Assembly (NCBI RefSeq): GCF_000350225.1
Contig: NW_005178895.1
Coordinates: 62,001 to 126,000, forward strand
DNA: 64,000 nucleotides
From: Chondrus crispus
Taxonomy: Eukaryota; Rhodophyta; Florideophyceae; Gigartinales; Gigartinaceae
Direction: 5' to 3'
The translations under genes were made by a program, and so were the position numbers. Shown here in pieces: positions 36,160 to 47,119 of this stretch (the stretch's first letter is position 1; every line of letters starts with the position of its first letter). The notes beneath the pieces are model-generated. The model was not told the origin of the DNA and ran no database searches. It saw nothing but the letters and a program-made list of their open reading frames with translations.

Positions 36160-37228
36160 TGTAGTGCAATGCGCCTGGCAGGCCGCGAACACAGTCCGAC
36201 GGTCAAACAAAAAGAAGAAAAACAGCAACAGAAACAACCACTGCCGATGGCACGCGCTACGGAGCGTTCGAGACTCCCTTTCCGCTTGTGTGGGCTTGCG
36301 GCCCACAGTAGCTCGACTCCGACGGGGGGGGGGTTAAGGAAAGATGCCGGGCCCGGGAGGATAATGGTGGTAGAGACTTATGAAGACTTGGGTGCTCGGC
36401 GAGTGCGGGTTGGGCTTGTGTACGAGAATGTAACCGCGGTTCGCTGGGTTGTAAGGCCAATGCTCGACGAGCGTCTTCAGCACCTTGCGTATAATTCAAG
36501 GTCTTCGACGGGGGATCGATTAGCACTACCCGACGGGAACGCAACTATGTAGCAACGCTACGACCAACGTGTTGCCCGATGGCAAAACACCGACACCAAT
36601 ACGATCGCAATCGCGGTTGGTGGTACCAACACTGTCTTGTATGATAAGACCTTCGAAGGAGGCGTCGTAGCAACAGCCTTCCGACGGAACAGGACACTGT
36701 AGCAGCGCTACGAACTACGTGCAGCCCGATGGAAATCACACCAACACCGGATCGGTCGCGACCGACTCCAATGGAACCAACACAATTAAGGGAAAAATAG
36801 ATGTGGAGATAGAAAAGGATAGGAATTAGAGATAGAAAAGGTAAAAGGATAAGGAAAGGGGACCCCGAGCAATAAAGGATGTCGGTAGCAGCGTAGAATT
36901 GAAGCGCGTCGCGTGAACGGAAGCGGTCTTCGACGAAGGCGAGATCTAACTCCGGCAACTCGGGTTACCTTTACTGACTTGGTGGTCAGCGGGCTAAGGT
37001 ATATATCGCACAGCCGGAGCCACTACAGTAGCTCACGGCGCTAGATCCTAGATCTAATCTAAAGTCAGCAAAATTAATACTGACTAATTAACTAAATAAA
37101 ATTAATAATTAAAATAAAAACTGTGCAAATATTCACACGTGTGTCCCCCAATCCCGGACTACAGTATTCACATTCCAACTTAGTTTCTTTTCCCTTCACC
37201 CCCTTGTGCAACCCCTTATTGCACTACA
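36160..37228 (-). repeat. 5' LTR of Gypsy II
   Basis: The ends are a perfect 11-base inverted repeat, TGTAGTGCAAT (36160-36170) and ATTGCACTACA (37218-37228). Length is 1,069 bases. Inside are two ~90-base repeats (from 36549 and 36699, GTAGCA(A/G)CGCTACGA...GCCCGATGG), a TATATA near 37,002 that fits a minus-strand promoter, and a ~110-base segment at its right end shared with 63,195-63,300. Confidence 0.85.
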
Positions 37229-37231
37229 GTA

Positions 37232-38069
37232 TTGCTAGATGAGTGGATCGCTGTTTTTGGACCAATGGAGAGGCTGATCACGGATGGAGGCACCAACCTC
37301 GTCAGCAAGGTGGTCGAAAATCTGGTGGATCAGTTAAGCGTGGGGAGAAGGAGGACCTATACCTGGCATCCTCAAGCTAATGGCACTGTTGAGCGATGGA
37401 ACCGGACCCTAGCAAAAGGATATCACTGCTTTTATGGCCACCGGACAGAGTGACTGGGATGAGCATGTGGCGCTGGCTTGTCTACGCTACAACACGAGCA
37501 GAAACACGGCTACCGCATTGTCTCCCTTTCAAGCCATGTTTGGAATTGACGCTTTGGAGGCCTGGAGTGAGGTGGATCTTGGGGGAACAGATGAGGAACC
37601 GGAGAGTCTAGCTGAGAGGTTGGCCACGCTGCACAAGAAGCTGCTGTCACACGGAAAGTAGTCACGGTCATACGGGAAGTCACAGTACGACAAGGTGGTG
37701 AATGAGACTCAGTATCAGATTGGAGACAGGGCCCTGATGTGGTCTTCTAAACTAGGGAAGGATGAAGGGAAGAAGGTGGTGCGGCCATGGATCGGGCCGT
37801 ACGTGATGAAGCAAAAGCTCGGGCGAGTTGGATATGAGCTAGTATCTGAGGTGGGCGCAAAGATAGTGCGAGTACATGTGAACCGGCTGAGAAAGATTGG
37901 CTCGGAGATTGTGGAATCTGGGGACCCGCAAGACGGCGTATTCCCGGACAATTTGCGATTGTTCCAGCGTATCGAGGCCTGCCAGGTCAGGCGCCGCCCA
38001 AACTCGGAGGAGATGGACTGGTGGTTCAAGGTCAGGATAAACCGGCGTCGCTCTTCTTCTTCGATGTAG
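37232..38069 (+). pseudogene. Gypsy III integrase C-terminal half
   Basis: ERLITDGGTNLVSKVVENLVD carries the second catalytic Asp, and HPQANGTVERWNRTL the catalytic Glu. One frame change near 37,440 leads to LACLRYNTSRNTATALSPFQ, a TAG at about 37,660 follows in frame, then YQIGDRALMWSSKLG and GPYVMKQKLGRVGYELVS, the DNA-binding C-terminal barrel. The first Asp is missing because the Gypsy II LTR is inserted directly upstream. The last codons run into the LTR (stop within TGTAGT). Confidence 0.85.
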
Positions 38070-38738
38070 TATAACGACCGGCGAGCGCGCGGGGAGGTTA
38101 TTAACCGTGCGGCCGTGCACGGTGCACACGTGGACGGGTGTGCCCACGTGTAGGGAGCGCGCGCGTTGAACGACCGGCCGTGGCGTGGCGCACGTGTACA
38201 GTAGCACACGTGTCGTCCGTGCCGTAGTCTACGCGTGTTACGTGTGCGCGTTAGCACACGTGTCGTCCGTGTGGTAGTCTGTAAGCAACACGCGTGTACA
38301 GTAGTGCAGACGTGTAGTAGCAGCGTCCGTACGGTAGTAGTAATTATGGCGCTAGCTTTTTAATTGTGTACAGTACGCGGCACGCACTAGGCGGCAGGTA
38401 CTGTACTACTGTACTGGGATAGATGTCCGAGGCGTCCCTCTGAGAGGTTAAGACCTGACACCCGTCCCCACCAGTAAACTGGGGCAAGCTCGCCCCCGTC
38501 CCTTTCGTGCCTATAAACGTCCGTTTCGGTTGTCTATCACGCGCGCTGGCTTCTAACCCGTTACCGGTCGCTCTCGTTCATGCACCACGGGGCGACTGCG
38601 CGTAACCGGCCAGTGAGCCACTCCCTTTTCGCGAGCTCGTCCGATCAGTTCAATTAGCGCGTCGCGTCCGCGCCGCGTGCTCCCTCGCTAAAGCCTCCGC
38701 CTCTCACCCAACCCAGGGCGGAGAGGAGTTATCCCACA
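38065..38738 (+). repeat. LTR of Gypsy III
   Basis: It starts TGTAGTATAAC and ends GTTATCCCACA. It contains two copies of TAGCACACGTGTCGTCCGTG (near 38,200 and 38,252) and CTATAAACG near 38,511, a possible TATA box. Its second half (CTTCTAACCCGT, ACCGG, CGCGTAACCGGCC) is shared with the LTR at 61620-62222. TGG follows two bases after the end. Confidence 0.8.
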
Positions 38739-39795
38739 TTGGACAAAGGAATCGGATCTACCTGAGACGGTGGTCAGGCTGTTTGATGCGAAGGACCAAG
38801 CCGATGCTCATCAGCAGATATCTAGGGCAGATGGTCCGTCCGGGAAAAGCCCTCTTGCATCCATTTGGCCTCAAACAATCTTTGATATGAACCCCAAACT
38901 CCGCACTGCGGACCAGGACAGCGTGGGCCCGTGATGTGACCAGGACAGCGATGGCATGTGACGTGACAAAGGACGTGTGTTGTATTGTTGGATGAGCGCG
39001 GCACAGCATCTCACGGCCGGTGTTTCAGGATCGAGATCTGCCCGGATAAATGATCCCGATTGGTATACACTGTACGGTGGTGTGAGCTCCGTGCAAGGAA
39101 GTACAGAATCGTTGAACGGAGGCTCAATGTTGTCCGCCGGCAGACCGTTGGGATGCGGACTGGGCGACGGAAGAGCGTAGTCTGATACAATTCCCAACCG
39201 CTCGAGCAAGGCGAGTCTGGGGACGCTGTGTGGGGGCGAGGACGCGAACGGGTATCGATACGCCCCCGTCCGTTGGAGAGGAGGAAGACAGGGGCTGTGA
39301 GGAACGTTGTGGGGGATGCAAACTGTAGGGGAAAAGTGTAGAGCTTCTGAAGTCTATATGAGCGTAGGCAGGAACGCGAAAGGGAAAGGCGGCATCGATC
39401 GGGGGCACGAGAATGGGAACTGGAATCTGCGGCTGTTGTGTCGCTATTTTAGCTGCTTGCTACTGAAGTTGCTGTCGCCTCTCGTCGGTCTTGTCGCGAC
39501 TGTTGCTCGTTGCACGGCTGTTCGTCGTTGTTGTCGCCTGAGGTGGCGGCTGGAGGCACGTTATATGTTTCTATGATACGTGCAGAACTAAAGTGAATGC
39601 TGTTTCTTTTGTCTTTGTTTACCTATTTGATTGTTCTTTGGGAGTTTGGTCTGAAGATTTCAACCAAGAACACTTGGAAGTCTTACTGCGAATACGCTTG
39701 CAGTTGGTATCTGCAACAGTACCCATGGTACAGTATCCGTCCTCCCGTCCTCCCCTCCTCCCTCTGGAGGAGCGACAGCGGAACTCCTATATACA
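38739..39795. other. Intergenic, possibly old retroelement DNA
   Basis: No family recognised. A plus-strand frame at 39597 begins with a hydrophobic leader (MLFLLSLFTYLIVL) but runs into the Tigger end, so no gene is called. Confidence 0.4.
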
Positions 39796-39942
39796 GTACA
39801 GTGCCTCCTAAGATATAGTGCTATAGCGTGAAAGACTTCTAGCTATGGCACTATTCGAGGGATGGCACTATATAAAGCAGGCTCATAACCATATATTTGG
39901 AAACAACACACAATCCATTAACACTGCCCAACCGTAACATAT

Positions 39943-40401
39943 TTACATCTTAAAGAAGTCATCTATGACCGCTTGTCTTGTATCATGTTTCTTGGCATGA
40001 GCCCGGGCAGAGATGAAGGCCTGTTTGGCTTTCCTCAAGTGCATAGCCGCTTCCGATACATCCCACTCGTACGCTAGAGATTCTAAGTTGATAAACATGT
40101 CTGATAGTTGCAACGAATTTGGGACCGGTAACAACATCCTCTGGTCATTTGATTCGACATCATCGTCGGTGCAGTCGGATTCGTTATTGTAAAGGGTGCC
40201 ATCCAGCTCGACTGCATCATCCATGGCATCATTCAGAATTCCCTCACGGGTAGTACTCTGTGTCTCCACCTCAATCCACTCCTCAACTGCGCCACAGGTC
40301 AATCCCTCGTCCCTGTATATCGCTAACGGATCCGTTTCACAAATATTTATGGATAGACATCTCATCATTGAAATTATGTCATCCAGCACGCCTTTTTTCA
40401 A
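39943..40401 (-). CDS. Tigger transposase acidic C-terminus
   Basis: It continues the DDE part after a shift near 40,390. It is rich in Asp and Glu, with VEEWIEVETQ matching the deletion derivative at 56.4 kb (VEEWIEIETN). A helical end (LRKAKQAFISARAHAKKHDT) follows. Confidence 0.65.
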   Translation of the reverse strand: MKKGVLDDIISMMRCLSINICETDPLAIYRDEGLTCGAVEEWIEVETQSTTREGILNDAMDDAVELDGTLYNNESDCTDDDVESNDQRMLLPVPNSLQLSDMFINLESLAYEWDVSEAAMHLRKAKQAFISARAHAKKHDTRQAVIDDFFKM

Positions 40402-41260
40402 TTGTCAGCGGACTGCTGCGCATTTTCCCGTGTGTCGCAGCCAAACTGGCCTGCATTTCCAACGGCAATATGTCCGCTTTATTCCAACACCGAACTATCG
40501 TTTGCTGTGTGACCTCCCTCCACGTGTCAAAGACCATCTCCGCGACATCGAGCATGTAGGGGTCATACCCTTCCCCAATACCTCTCGTGCCCCTCTTTTT
40601 CGCCTTATTTGTCTCTCGCCTCTCAGGTCGATGCTCTATATCCATAACGATTTTCCTCAGCATGCAATGCCTATACTTGCTCTTCCATGACGCAATTATT
40701 CCCAAGTCCATAGGCTGGTGAACAGCAGTGCAGTTAGGAGGTAATGTTATAATTTGTATATGTCCTATGTGGTCTACGATATCTGTGCCGTGAGGACCAC
40801 AGTTATCCATGAGGAGAACAACTGGCTTGGACGTTTTGCTTCGCACAAAGGGTATAAACAAATTATAAAGCCATTTATTGAATGTCACTGAGTCGGACCA
40901 TGCGTTGCCCCGACTAAAATACGGAACAAGTGATGTCCCAAGCCTAAAGCATCTCGGATTCATAGGCTTTCCAATAATTTCCATAGGCAATTTACATGTA
41001 CCATCTGCGTTCGTACCCACATACGCAGTGATACGATCCTTTGCCTTCATAGCTTTCGTGCCACGTACAGACTTCTTGTGCTCATTTGTACAAATGTAAG
41101 TTCTGCGGGGAAAAAGTTTAAAAAACAATCCCGTCTCGTCAACGTTATATATATTTGATGGTTCATACTCGCGAAGCTTTTCCCGCAAGGCTACAATATC
41201 AGCAGCAACACCAGTCACGTCAACACTTCCGGCTTCTCCATGGAGCGCTACCGAACGCAA
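40379..41260 (-). CDS. Tigger transposase catalytic (DDE_1) domain
   Basis: 293 codons. Catalytic triad: Asp41 (YNVDETGLFF), Asp152 (VVLLMDNCGPHG), Asp185 (AVHQPMDLGII), the DDD form of pogo elements. LHGEAGS near the start is the linker motif after the second DNA-binding helix-turn-helix. It is in frame with 41288-41899, separated only by TGA and TAG. The enzyme cuts and pastes the element at TA sites (family knowledge). Confidence 0.88.
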   Translation of the reverse strand: MRSVALHGEAGSVDVTGVAADIVALREKLREYEPSNIYNVDETGLFFKLFPRRTYICTNEHKKSVRGTKAMKAKDRITAYVGTNADGTCKLPMEIIGKPMNPRCFRLGTSLVPYFSRGNAWSDSVTFNKWLYNLFIPFVRSKTSKPVVLLMDNCGPHGTDIVDHIGHIQIITLPPNCTAVHQPMDLGIIASWKSKYRHCMLRKIVMDIEHRPERRETNKAKKRGTRGIGEGYDPYMLDVAEMVFDTWREVTQQTIVRCWNKADILPLEMQASLAATHGKMRSSPLTIEKRRAG

Positions 41261-41287
41261 CTAATGACGCCTTGCGAATTTATCCGT

Positions 41288-41899
41288 TCATCCCCGGGAA
41301 GCTGTAAAAGTTTCAAGCATACTTGCTTCGTCAACAGAAATGTCTTGCTTGAGAAATTCCTCTTTCAAGCATAATGCTTTGGCTGGTATTATGGCATGAT
41401 TGACAGGCATATTAGCAGAGCGAGCAAGGGATATAAAATGCATAATTTGTGTTTCGAGCTTGGGAAATTGCGCAGACCTCATCGTCTTGGTATGCATCGA
41501 CACGTTTGCTGCCTGCGCTTTCTTCATAATTGCGTCAATGTTTGAAGATATGTTGGTTACAGTTTGCCGTGACACATGATAATTCTTCATGATATGCTCA
41601 GCTGAATGACCGAGTTTGAGCAAACGTCCCGCCTCAATTTTCTCACTTAGAGTGAGTCGTGTGCGGGCATGTTGTGGGAGTTGGCGAACTGAAACTTGAA
41701 CGTTATTGATAGGCGACATTGAGGTTGTTGATAAGGGATCAAGTGGTGATGGGTTGAAAGACAATGGGGGAAAGGGGAGAGCGCCAATTGTACCAGGGCT
41801 GTCGCAGGCATTACTTGACTGAAGCTGATCCTGATACAGGTGAGCACTCGTCGCCATGTTTTCCCGCCGCCGCACCTCCATATCGTAACATTGAACCAT
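41288..41899 (-). CDS. Tigger transposase DNA-binding N-terminus
   Basis: It has a Psq/CENP-B-type helix-turn-helix: RLTLSEKIEAGRLLKLGHSA then YHVSRQTVTNISSNI. The second, CENP-B-like domain starts around KLETQIMHFISLARSANMPV and ends at SRG before a TGA. Family members have Trp next (S-x-G-W), so TGG to TGA is likely. A TAG thirteen codons later is the only other stop before the catalytic part. Confidence 0.8.
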   Translation of the reverse strand: MVQCYDMEVRRRENMATSAHLYQDQLQSSNACDSPGTIGALPFPPLSFNPSPLDPLSTTSMSPINNVQVSVRQLPQHARTRLTLSEKIEAGRLLKLGHSAEHIMKNYHVSRQTVTNISSNIDAIMKKAQAANVSMHTKTMRSAQFPKLETQIMHFISLARSANMPVNHAIIPAKALCLKEEFLKQDISVDEASMLETFTASRG

Positions 41900-41989
41900 G
41901 CCAGATGATACACGTGTGGGCTTATGATAACCTGTGCAAGAGGCTGAGGCATAGCACTATATCACGGGCCTGCTGGAGAAAGAGGTGCT

Positions 41990-42640
41990 GTGGGGGAGGC
42001 TTCTTCGGCCCGAGCACTATATGATATGATCGCTGATGAAGGGGAGACAGCCGCAAAGGGCAAAGGAAAACCGGAGACGGATGCGGAGAAGGAGAAGGCG
42101 GGGGGCGAGAACAAGGCGAAAGGGGAGACGTCGAAGAAGGACGCGGGCGGGGACGCCAAGCAGGTGGAAAGGAAGAAGATCATTCGGAGAAGAAACGGGC
42201 AGCGCTGGATGGTGCCGCACATGAAGAACAAGGACATGCCAAGGCTGTTCACGCCGCCCACTGGCACTGAGTTTGGACTCTTCTCGGCTAGAAGGGATCG
42301 CAATGAGGCTCGCGTTCTGGATCTCGAGCTTGCTTGTCGTTGTCTGGGGGATGCTCGCGAGCCAGACTTGCGCCTCGCCGCATCTTGTTTTCGTCGTTGG
42401 GCAGAAGTCTCCTTCTTTCTACCGGATTCCAACTTGCGCCCGACCTATAGTGTTTTCAACGGCCTAGGCGTTCACACGCGGCCATCTTCCTATCTCCCAC
42501 TCCCCTCCCTCCCCGTCCCAGCTTCCCCATATGTCCCCGTCCGTCATCACGGTAAGTCTGCACATCACTCTTCTCGTCCTGCACGCCCTTTCCATGCGCG
42601 CGTTTTCCCTCAAATCGATCAGTCTGGGTTGTGTGCTTGA
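41990..42640 (+). CDS. Unrecognised charged protein fragment
   Basis: The frame of 216 codons has its first ATG at 42026. Residues 13-70 are Lys/Glu/Gly/Ala-rich, then RRRNGQRWMVPHMKNKD. Later sequence loses coding character. It may be the 3' part of a gene split by the Tigger insertion. In another frame an ATG at 42303 starts a 54-codon reading with a clear signal-peptide-like leader (MRLAFWISSLLVVVWGMLAS). Only one of the two can be real, and neither has a known relative. Confidence 0.25.
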   Translation: MGEASSARALYDMIADEGETAAKGKGKPETDAEKEKAGGENKAKGETSKKDAGGDAKQVERKKIIRRRNGQRWMVPHMKNKDMPRLFTPPTGTEFGLFSARRDRNEARVLDLELACRCLGDAREPDLRLAASCFRRWAEVSFFLPDSNLRPTYSVFNGLGVHTRPSSYLPLPSLPVPASPYVPVRHHGKSAHHSSRPARPFHARVFPQIDQSGLCA

Positions 42641-42818
42641 CGAGACGCCGATCTTGGGTTGAGACGTTCGATGTTTCCTCACGTCGGGCCGCCCTCGTCC
42701 TGCATTTGCTTATCCCATTCGCACTCTGGGCACGTCATATCAATGGCGCATATGCCCTTTCGTGAGACTGTAGAGCGATTTCATACTGTATATTCTATGA
42801 CTTGGTTGCAGCGGCTTA

Positions 42819-42873
42819 AATTTGCTGCCGCGGTGGAGATGCTCTAAGAGCATCTCCACCGCGGCAGCAAATT
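42819..42873. repeat. Perfect 27-bp inverted repeat, one-base loop
   Basis: Arms 42819-42845 and 42847-42873 pair perfectly around A42846, with GATGCTCT at the centre. It marks two transposon ends of the same family meeting head to head. Confidence 0.95.
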
Positions 42874-43488
42874 CGATCCAAATATGATATTTACCAAGTC
42901 AGGGTAAAGTTTGGTCTCCACCGCGACACAAGAACGCAAATTGCATCGTAAATCGAATTCTAAATCGGCGTTTGGAGTTTTTCTCGTGGCAAATCAGGCC
43001 GATTTGCAACGAGATATATCCCAAAGCGATGATTGCCACGAGCTCGTCACAAGCTGATTAGGGCGCGCGACCATTAATTCTGATTAAATCTCACAGTAGA
43101 AACACCTGGGGTGGCGGGAAGCCAGCTAGCAACTACATGTGGGCGCGAAAAACAGAACAGCTGGTCCTCAAAAGGCATCCGAAATCACGTCATCCTCGTC
43201 ATCGTCTGTAAGGAAGTCCTCAATGTCGCACTCGTCATTCCCCTGCGCAGCGGCGCTGCCTTCGACCGCCTCCAGCGACGCCATCGGTTTTAGGGCGCCA
43301 AAGTCGTCCAGAGAGTCCATGTCGTCCTGCGGGTTAACGAGTGCGCGCGATGGAGACGAGCAGCGCATTCGGCATAGCGCATTGCAAACAATTTGGAACA
43401 TGGGGTGCCCAAAGACAGCGACCAGCTAGAAAACTGACACGCGTCCTAATTGGAATAGATTTAGCTGCAGCGCTGGAGATGCTCTTAG
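42844..43488. mobile_element. Non-autonomous DNA transposon (645 bp)
   Basis: Ends CTAAGAGCATCTCC (42844-42857) and GGAGATGCTCTTAG (43475-43488) are perfect inverted repeats. Inside, a minus-strand frame (43168-43320) reads an acidic tail, FLTDDDEDDVISDAF, so it may be a deletion derivative of a coding element. Confidence 0.8.
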
Positions 43489-43686
43489 TCAATTCCGGCT
43501 CTAGTAAAACCATACCGCGGACAAGTAGATTTCTTTTCCTTCCTTTCGCATCGGACTTTTGACTTGGTTTGCACTTAGCTAACATGTTTGTTCATCGCAC
43601 TTGTCGCCACTTTTGATCATTTCTTGGGCAAATTTTTACAGCCTGCGGATACCGCGAAGCCACGTGCAGATTCATCTCATCCTTAG

Positions 43687-45827
43687 AAGCTGTCCAAGGT
43701 CGAAGGATTAAAAACTTCTTCGAACCAGTTGCGCTTCCCCATAGTGGAATGACGAAATTTTCATTACCGAAAATGCCGTCCAGATGAAGTTGCACGGCTC
43801 ATACCAGCAAGATGACCGCGACAAACGTGCCTGCGGCCAGCAGAAGAAGTATCAGTTCATGCTTAATCTCAAAATGCCCGCCGGTGAGTTTCCCGCCGAA
43901 TTATATCAGGCTCTAGAAAACATCTCAACGAAATATGGCAACAACACTCTTCGCGCCACTACAGATTCATGGTGTTCTCAAGAGTGACCTGAAGCCCATG
44001 TTCTCCGCTACCATGAACGCAGGTGGATCTTGTATTGGTGCATGCGGAGATTTATCTCGAAACGTAATGTGCACTCCAGCTCCTCTCACTAGCGAGCTGT
44101 ATAAAAACGCTCGTTTTGTTTCTGCTATGCTTGTCGAGCTGTTCGCCCCACAGGCAGGGGCCTTCTAGGGGATTTGGTAAGATGGGGAGAAGGCTGCCAG
44201 CCTGGAATTCTGGAAGGAGGATCTTGACATGAATTCCGTGCAAGAAATCATGCATTTTGATAACGGCAACGGAGTCGTCTACAATGGCAAGGAAGAACCC
44301 ATTTACGGTGAAGCTTACCTACCAAGAAAGTTCAAAATTGGGGTCACTGTTCCCGGTAATAATACCATCGACATTTACACCCAGGATATCGGAATTGTTT
44401 GCATACCCGATGCGACTGGAAAAGTTGTTGGTACAACATAATCGTTAGAGGTGGCATGGGTCGAACTCATCGGAAGGCCACCAGGTTTGCTCGCACTGGT
44501 GATCATCTCGGATACGTCCCGGCGGATAAGTTGTGGGAAGCGTCTAAGGCTATTGTCTCTACTCAGCGGGACCACGGTAATCGAAGCGTCCGGGCCAAAT
44601 GAAGAACCTTGTGGACAAGTTAGGTATAGATTCGTTCCGCACCCTGGTCGAAACTTACTTTGGTGAACCATTCGAGTCTTTCCGAGAAATGCAACCTTGG
44701 AGGTACATGGACTGGTTGGGGTGGCATGAGCAAGGCGACGGGAATCTATTTCTCGGCCTGTTCATCGAAAACGGCCGTATCAAAGACGAGGCTGATTTCA
44801 AGCTGAGAACTGCCCTCCGCCGCATCATCGATGCCTATGAATTCGACATGGTGGTTTCGCCGAACCAGAACAAATCATCTTGAAGAATATCACTCCCGAT
44901 CAGAAGAACGGTATTAAAGCTATTTTGAAAGAACACAACGTCAGAACTGCGAATGAATATCTCATCTACAAACGGCTGTCTATGGCTTGTCCGGCGATGC
45001 CCTTGTGTGGGCTGGCAATAACTGAAGCAGAACGGGTCATGCCTGACATGATCGCAAGGATGGATTCTTTACTCAGGAACAATGGCCTTGATGTGCCGGT
45101 CACCATGAGGATGACGGGGTGCCCTAACTGCTGTGCGCGACCTTACATGGCAGAACTCGGGTTTGTTGGTTTGGGTCAGAAGTCATACCATTTATGGCTC
45201 GGGGGATCTCCCCATCGGACAAGATTAGCTTGGCTGCATCTGGATATAGTGAAGGATGCGGATCTGGAAGGCACGTTGACACCGGTTCTGACCATGTATC
45301 AGCAGAAGTCTAAAACGGGAGAAGCATTTGACGATTTCTGTCATCGCATGGGCAAGTCTGACATTGCTGCGTTTGCGGAGCATTTCAATTCTGCGCCGAT
45401 TCAAGTGAACCGAGCACCCCCCACGTTGACTTGCGAAGCACCTGTTGTCGTAATACCGAAGAAGCGCGTCACAGTGACACGAGGTGCTGCTAGAATCACT
45501 GTCCTTGATAATTCTGGACTCTTAGAGGCACGCCCCGAGCGGAAGGAAGAAGCGAAGGTTGTCATTCTCCTACCTCCAGACGCTACGACGACGGTGTCGG
45601 CATCCAGCACCGCAACATCCACCGACGCGTCTTCGAAAGAAGCGTCCGAGCCCCCTGCGGCGTCTACTACCGAGAAGATGACCTCTAGTGCGGAGAAGGC
45701 GAAAACGACGCGCAAGAAGTCTACTGTGAAGCCGAGGCCACGACTAGCCGTCAGCGACGAAATCATGGAGCGTCTCAAAAATATTGCGGCTCTCCGCCGT
45801 CGGCTTCCAGAGTGGCTGATGAAATAA
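43687..45827 (+). pseudogene. sir: Sulfite reductase (ferredoxin/hemoprotein) gene, broken
   Basis: Sulfite reductase reduces sulfite to sulfide with siroheme and a 4Fe-4S cluster, in the plastid in algae and plants. Homology runs from KLSKVEGLK through [93 protein letters not shown] and [17 protein letters not shown]. The last two hold all four cluster/siroheme Cys. At least four frame changes and two in-frame stops (near 44,167 and 44,179) break it. The final 316 codons are open and end in a Ser/Thr/Lys-rich extension (about 120 residues) closing with [11 protein letters not shown], not typical of the family core. The N-terminus (transit peptide, first domain) is absent. Confidence 0.92.
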
Positions 45828-46268
45828 TCTCTGCATATCTCTCTGGCGTAGAAGACGAGGACTTGCTCGGGGATGAGATGGTCATTTATATTCTAGCATG
45901 AAGATTGAATTTGAACAGTAAAGTTTCGGGGGGGTTTCACACTGACGACACATGCACGTGCTTGCGTGAGCAGCTGCATGCACGGAAGCTCGCATAGGGC
46001 GCCTGCTGCTTTCCAGAGTTGCCTCATATCGGGCCGTTTGAACCCATTCTGCTTGGCTTGCGTCTTCTCGAAGTTGCCCGCAACACCAGATCCGACTTCG
46101 GTGATCCGGCAAACGCGACCTCATCTGAGGCAAGATGAAGATCCTTAATATGGTGATGCCCATGAGCGGAAAGCCGGTGCCCGACGAAATCCAGCCTGGA
46201 GTCCGAGCGCGGGCCTCTTGAACTCCCACGCAGCTCCACTTCGCAATGCCCAAGCGAGGTCTAATCCG
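45828..46268. other. Intergenic between two pseudogenes
   Basis: No family recognised. A minus-strand 158-codon frame overlaps the G6PD relic and is judged a shadow. Confidence 0.35.
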
Positions 46269-46790
46269 CGTAAAGGATTTGCTGAGATAAACAGCTTTAC
46301 CCCGTTGGCACATTGTAAGAGCATTATGACGGTGGGGCAAAGCACTGGACGAAACCAAATCAGAAGGTGTGTATTCAATTCAAGCGGGCCCCGGGATCTT
46401 CGCTATTGTTCCCTAGTACTGGAAATGGGTCTACATTTTCGAGAAACGAGCTCGTGATGCGTCTGCAGCCGAACGAAACTGTTTACATGAAGATGAACAT
46501 CAAGGCTCCGGGTCGAGCAGGAAATCCTGCGATGTCTGAGCTGGATTTGTCCTACAAGACGCGATTCGCTGACAAGTTTTCCGATCCACCCGACGTGTAC
46601 ACCAGGCTCATGCCATAAGTCTTGCGAGGGGATTGATCAGCGTTTGTGAGACATGATGAACTTCGGGATGCCTAGAAGATCTTCACGCCGCTAATGCACG
46701 GCATTGATGATGGGCGATTGAACCCATCAAGTGCAAGGCGTTCAGCCGTGGTCCAGTCCAGCTGGTCGAGATGGCAGAGAGGCATAGATA
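46269..46790 (+). pseudogene. zwf: Glucose-6-phosphate dehydrogenase C-terminal fragment
   Basis: G6PD makes NADPH in the oxidative pentose phosphate path. Readable blocks: GKALDETKSE (one frame), VCIQFKRAPG, RNELVMRLQPNETVYMKMN, SELDLSYKTRFAD, PPDVYTRLMP, then after a TAA: VLRGD, a TGA, SAFVRHDELRDA, a TAG (where the family has Trp), KIFTPLMHGID. These are the consecutive C-terminal blocks of the enzyme. One frame change lies near 46,360 and three in-frame stops follow. The NADP-binding and catalytic parts are missing. The most conserved blocks are still clear, so loss is fairly recent. Confidence 0.9.
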
Positions 46791-47119
46791 ATATGTATGC
46801 TGTATTGCAGTGGGGAGGCTGTGACTTTATTCCACAACTCCTGTCGGGTTTGTCTTATTTTCTGTGTCGTATCTCCGGCACTGCCTTAACTCTGGATGGA
46901 ACCAAACGGAATGTGCGGAAAATGGGTCAGAATTGGCTCTCAGCTGCCTCTAAAAACACCACCACCATTCGTGGGGGTCTGAAACTTTGGCTGTTTGCAA
47001 CAGAGACGCGCGCGGTAGTCAAGGGGATTCCCTGATGACATAACCATGACTACCGTGATCTACAGAGTCTACAGCCAGGAAGTTCGTCACTGATATATTT
47101 TGATCCATCACCGCCATCA
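46791..47119. other. Intergenic, upstream of the APH-like gene
   Basis: Nothing recognised apart from the expected promoter position. Confidence 0.35.

Larger units (their letters stand above)
30153..37228 (-). mobile_element. Gypsy-type retrotransposon II, reverse strand, with 5' LTR
   Basis: Reading right to left: 5' LTR (37228-36160), leader, gag (35995-34337), a nested solo LTR (34331-33732), nucleocapsid, protease, reverse transcriptase, RNase H and the first bases of integrase. It is cut at about 30,165, so the 3' half of integrase and the 3' LTR are lost. Several single stops and frameshifts occur. A TGGTCTCTCGACC sequence starting four bases after the LTR is a possible tRNA primer site. 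Confidence 0.85.
39796..41966 (-). mobile_element. pogo/Tigger DNA transposon, near full length
   Basis: Left end near CAGTGCCTCCTAAGATATAG, right end near 41,966 with GCATAGCACTATATCAC; the common inverted core is GATATAGTGCTAT. Transposase is on the minus strand, with two in-frame stops and one shift. Confidence 0.8.
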
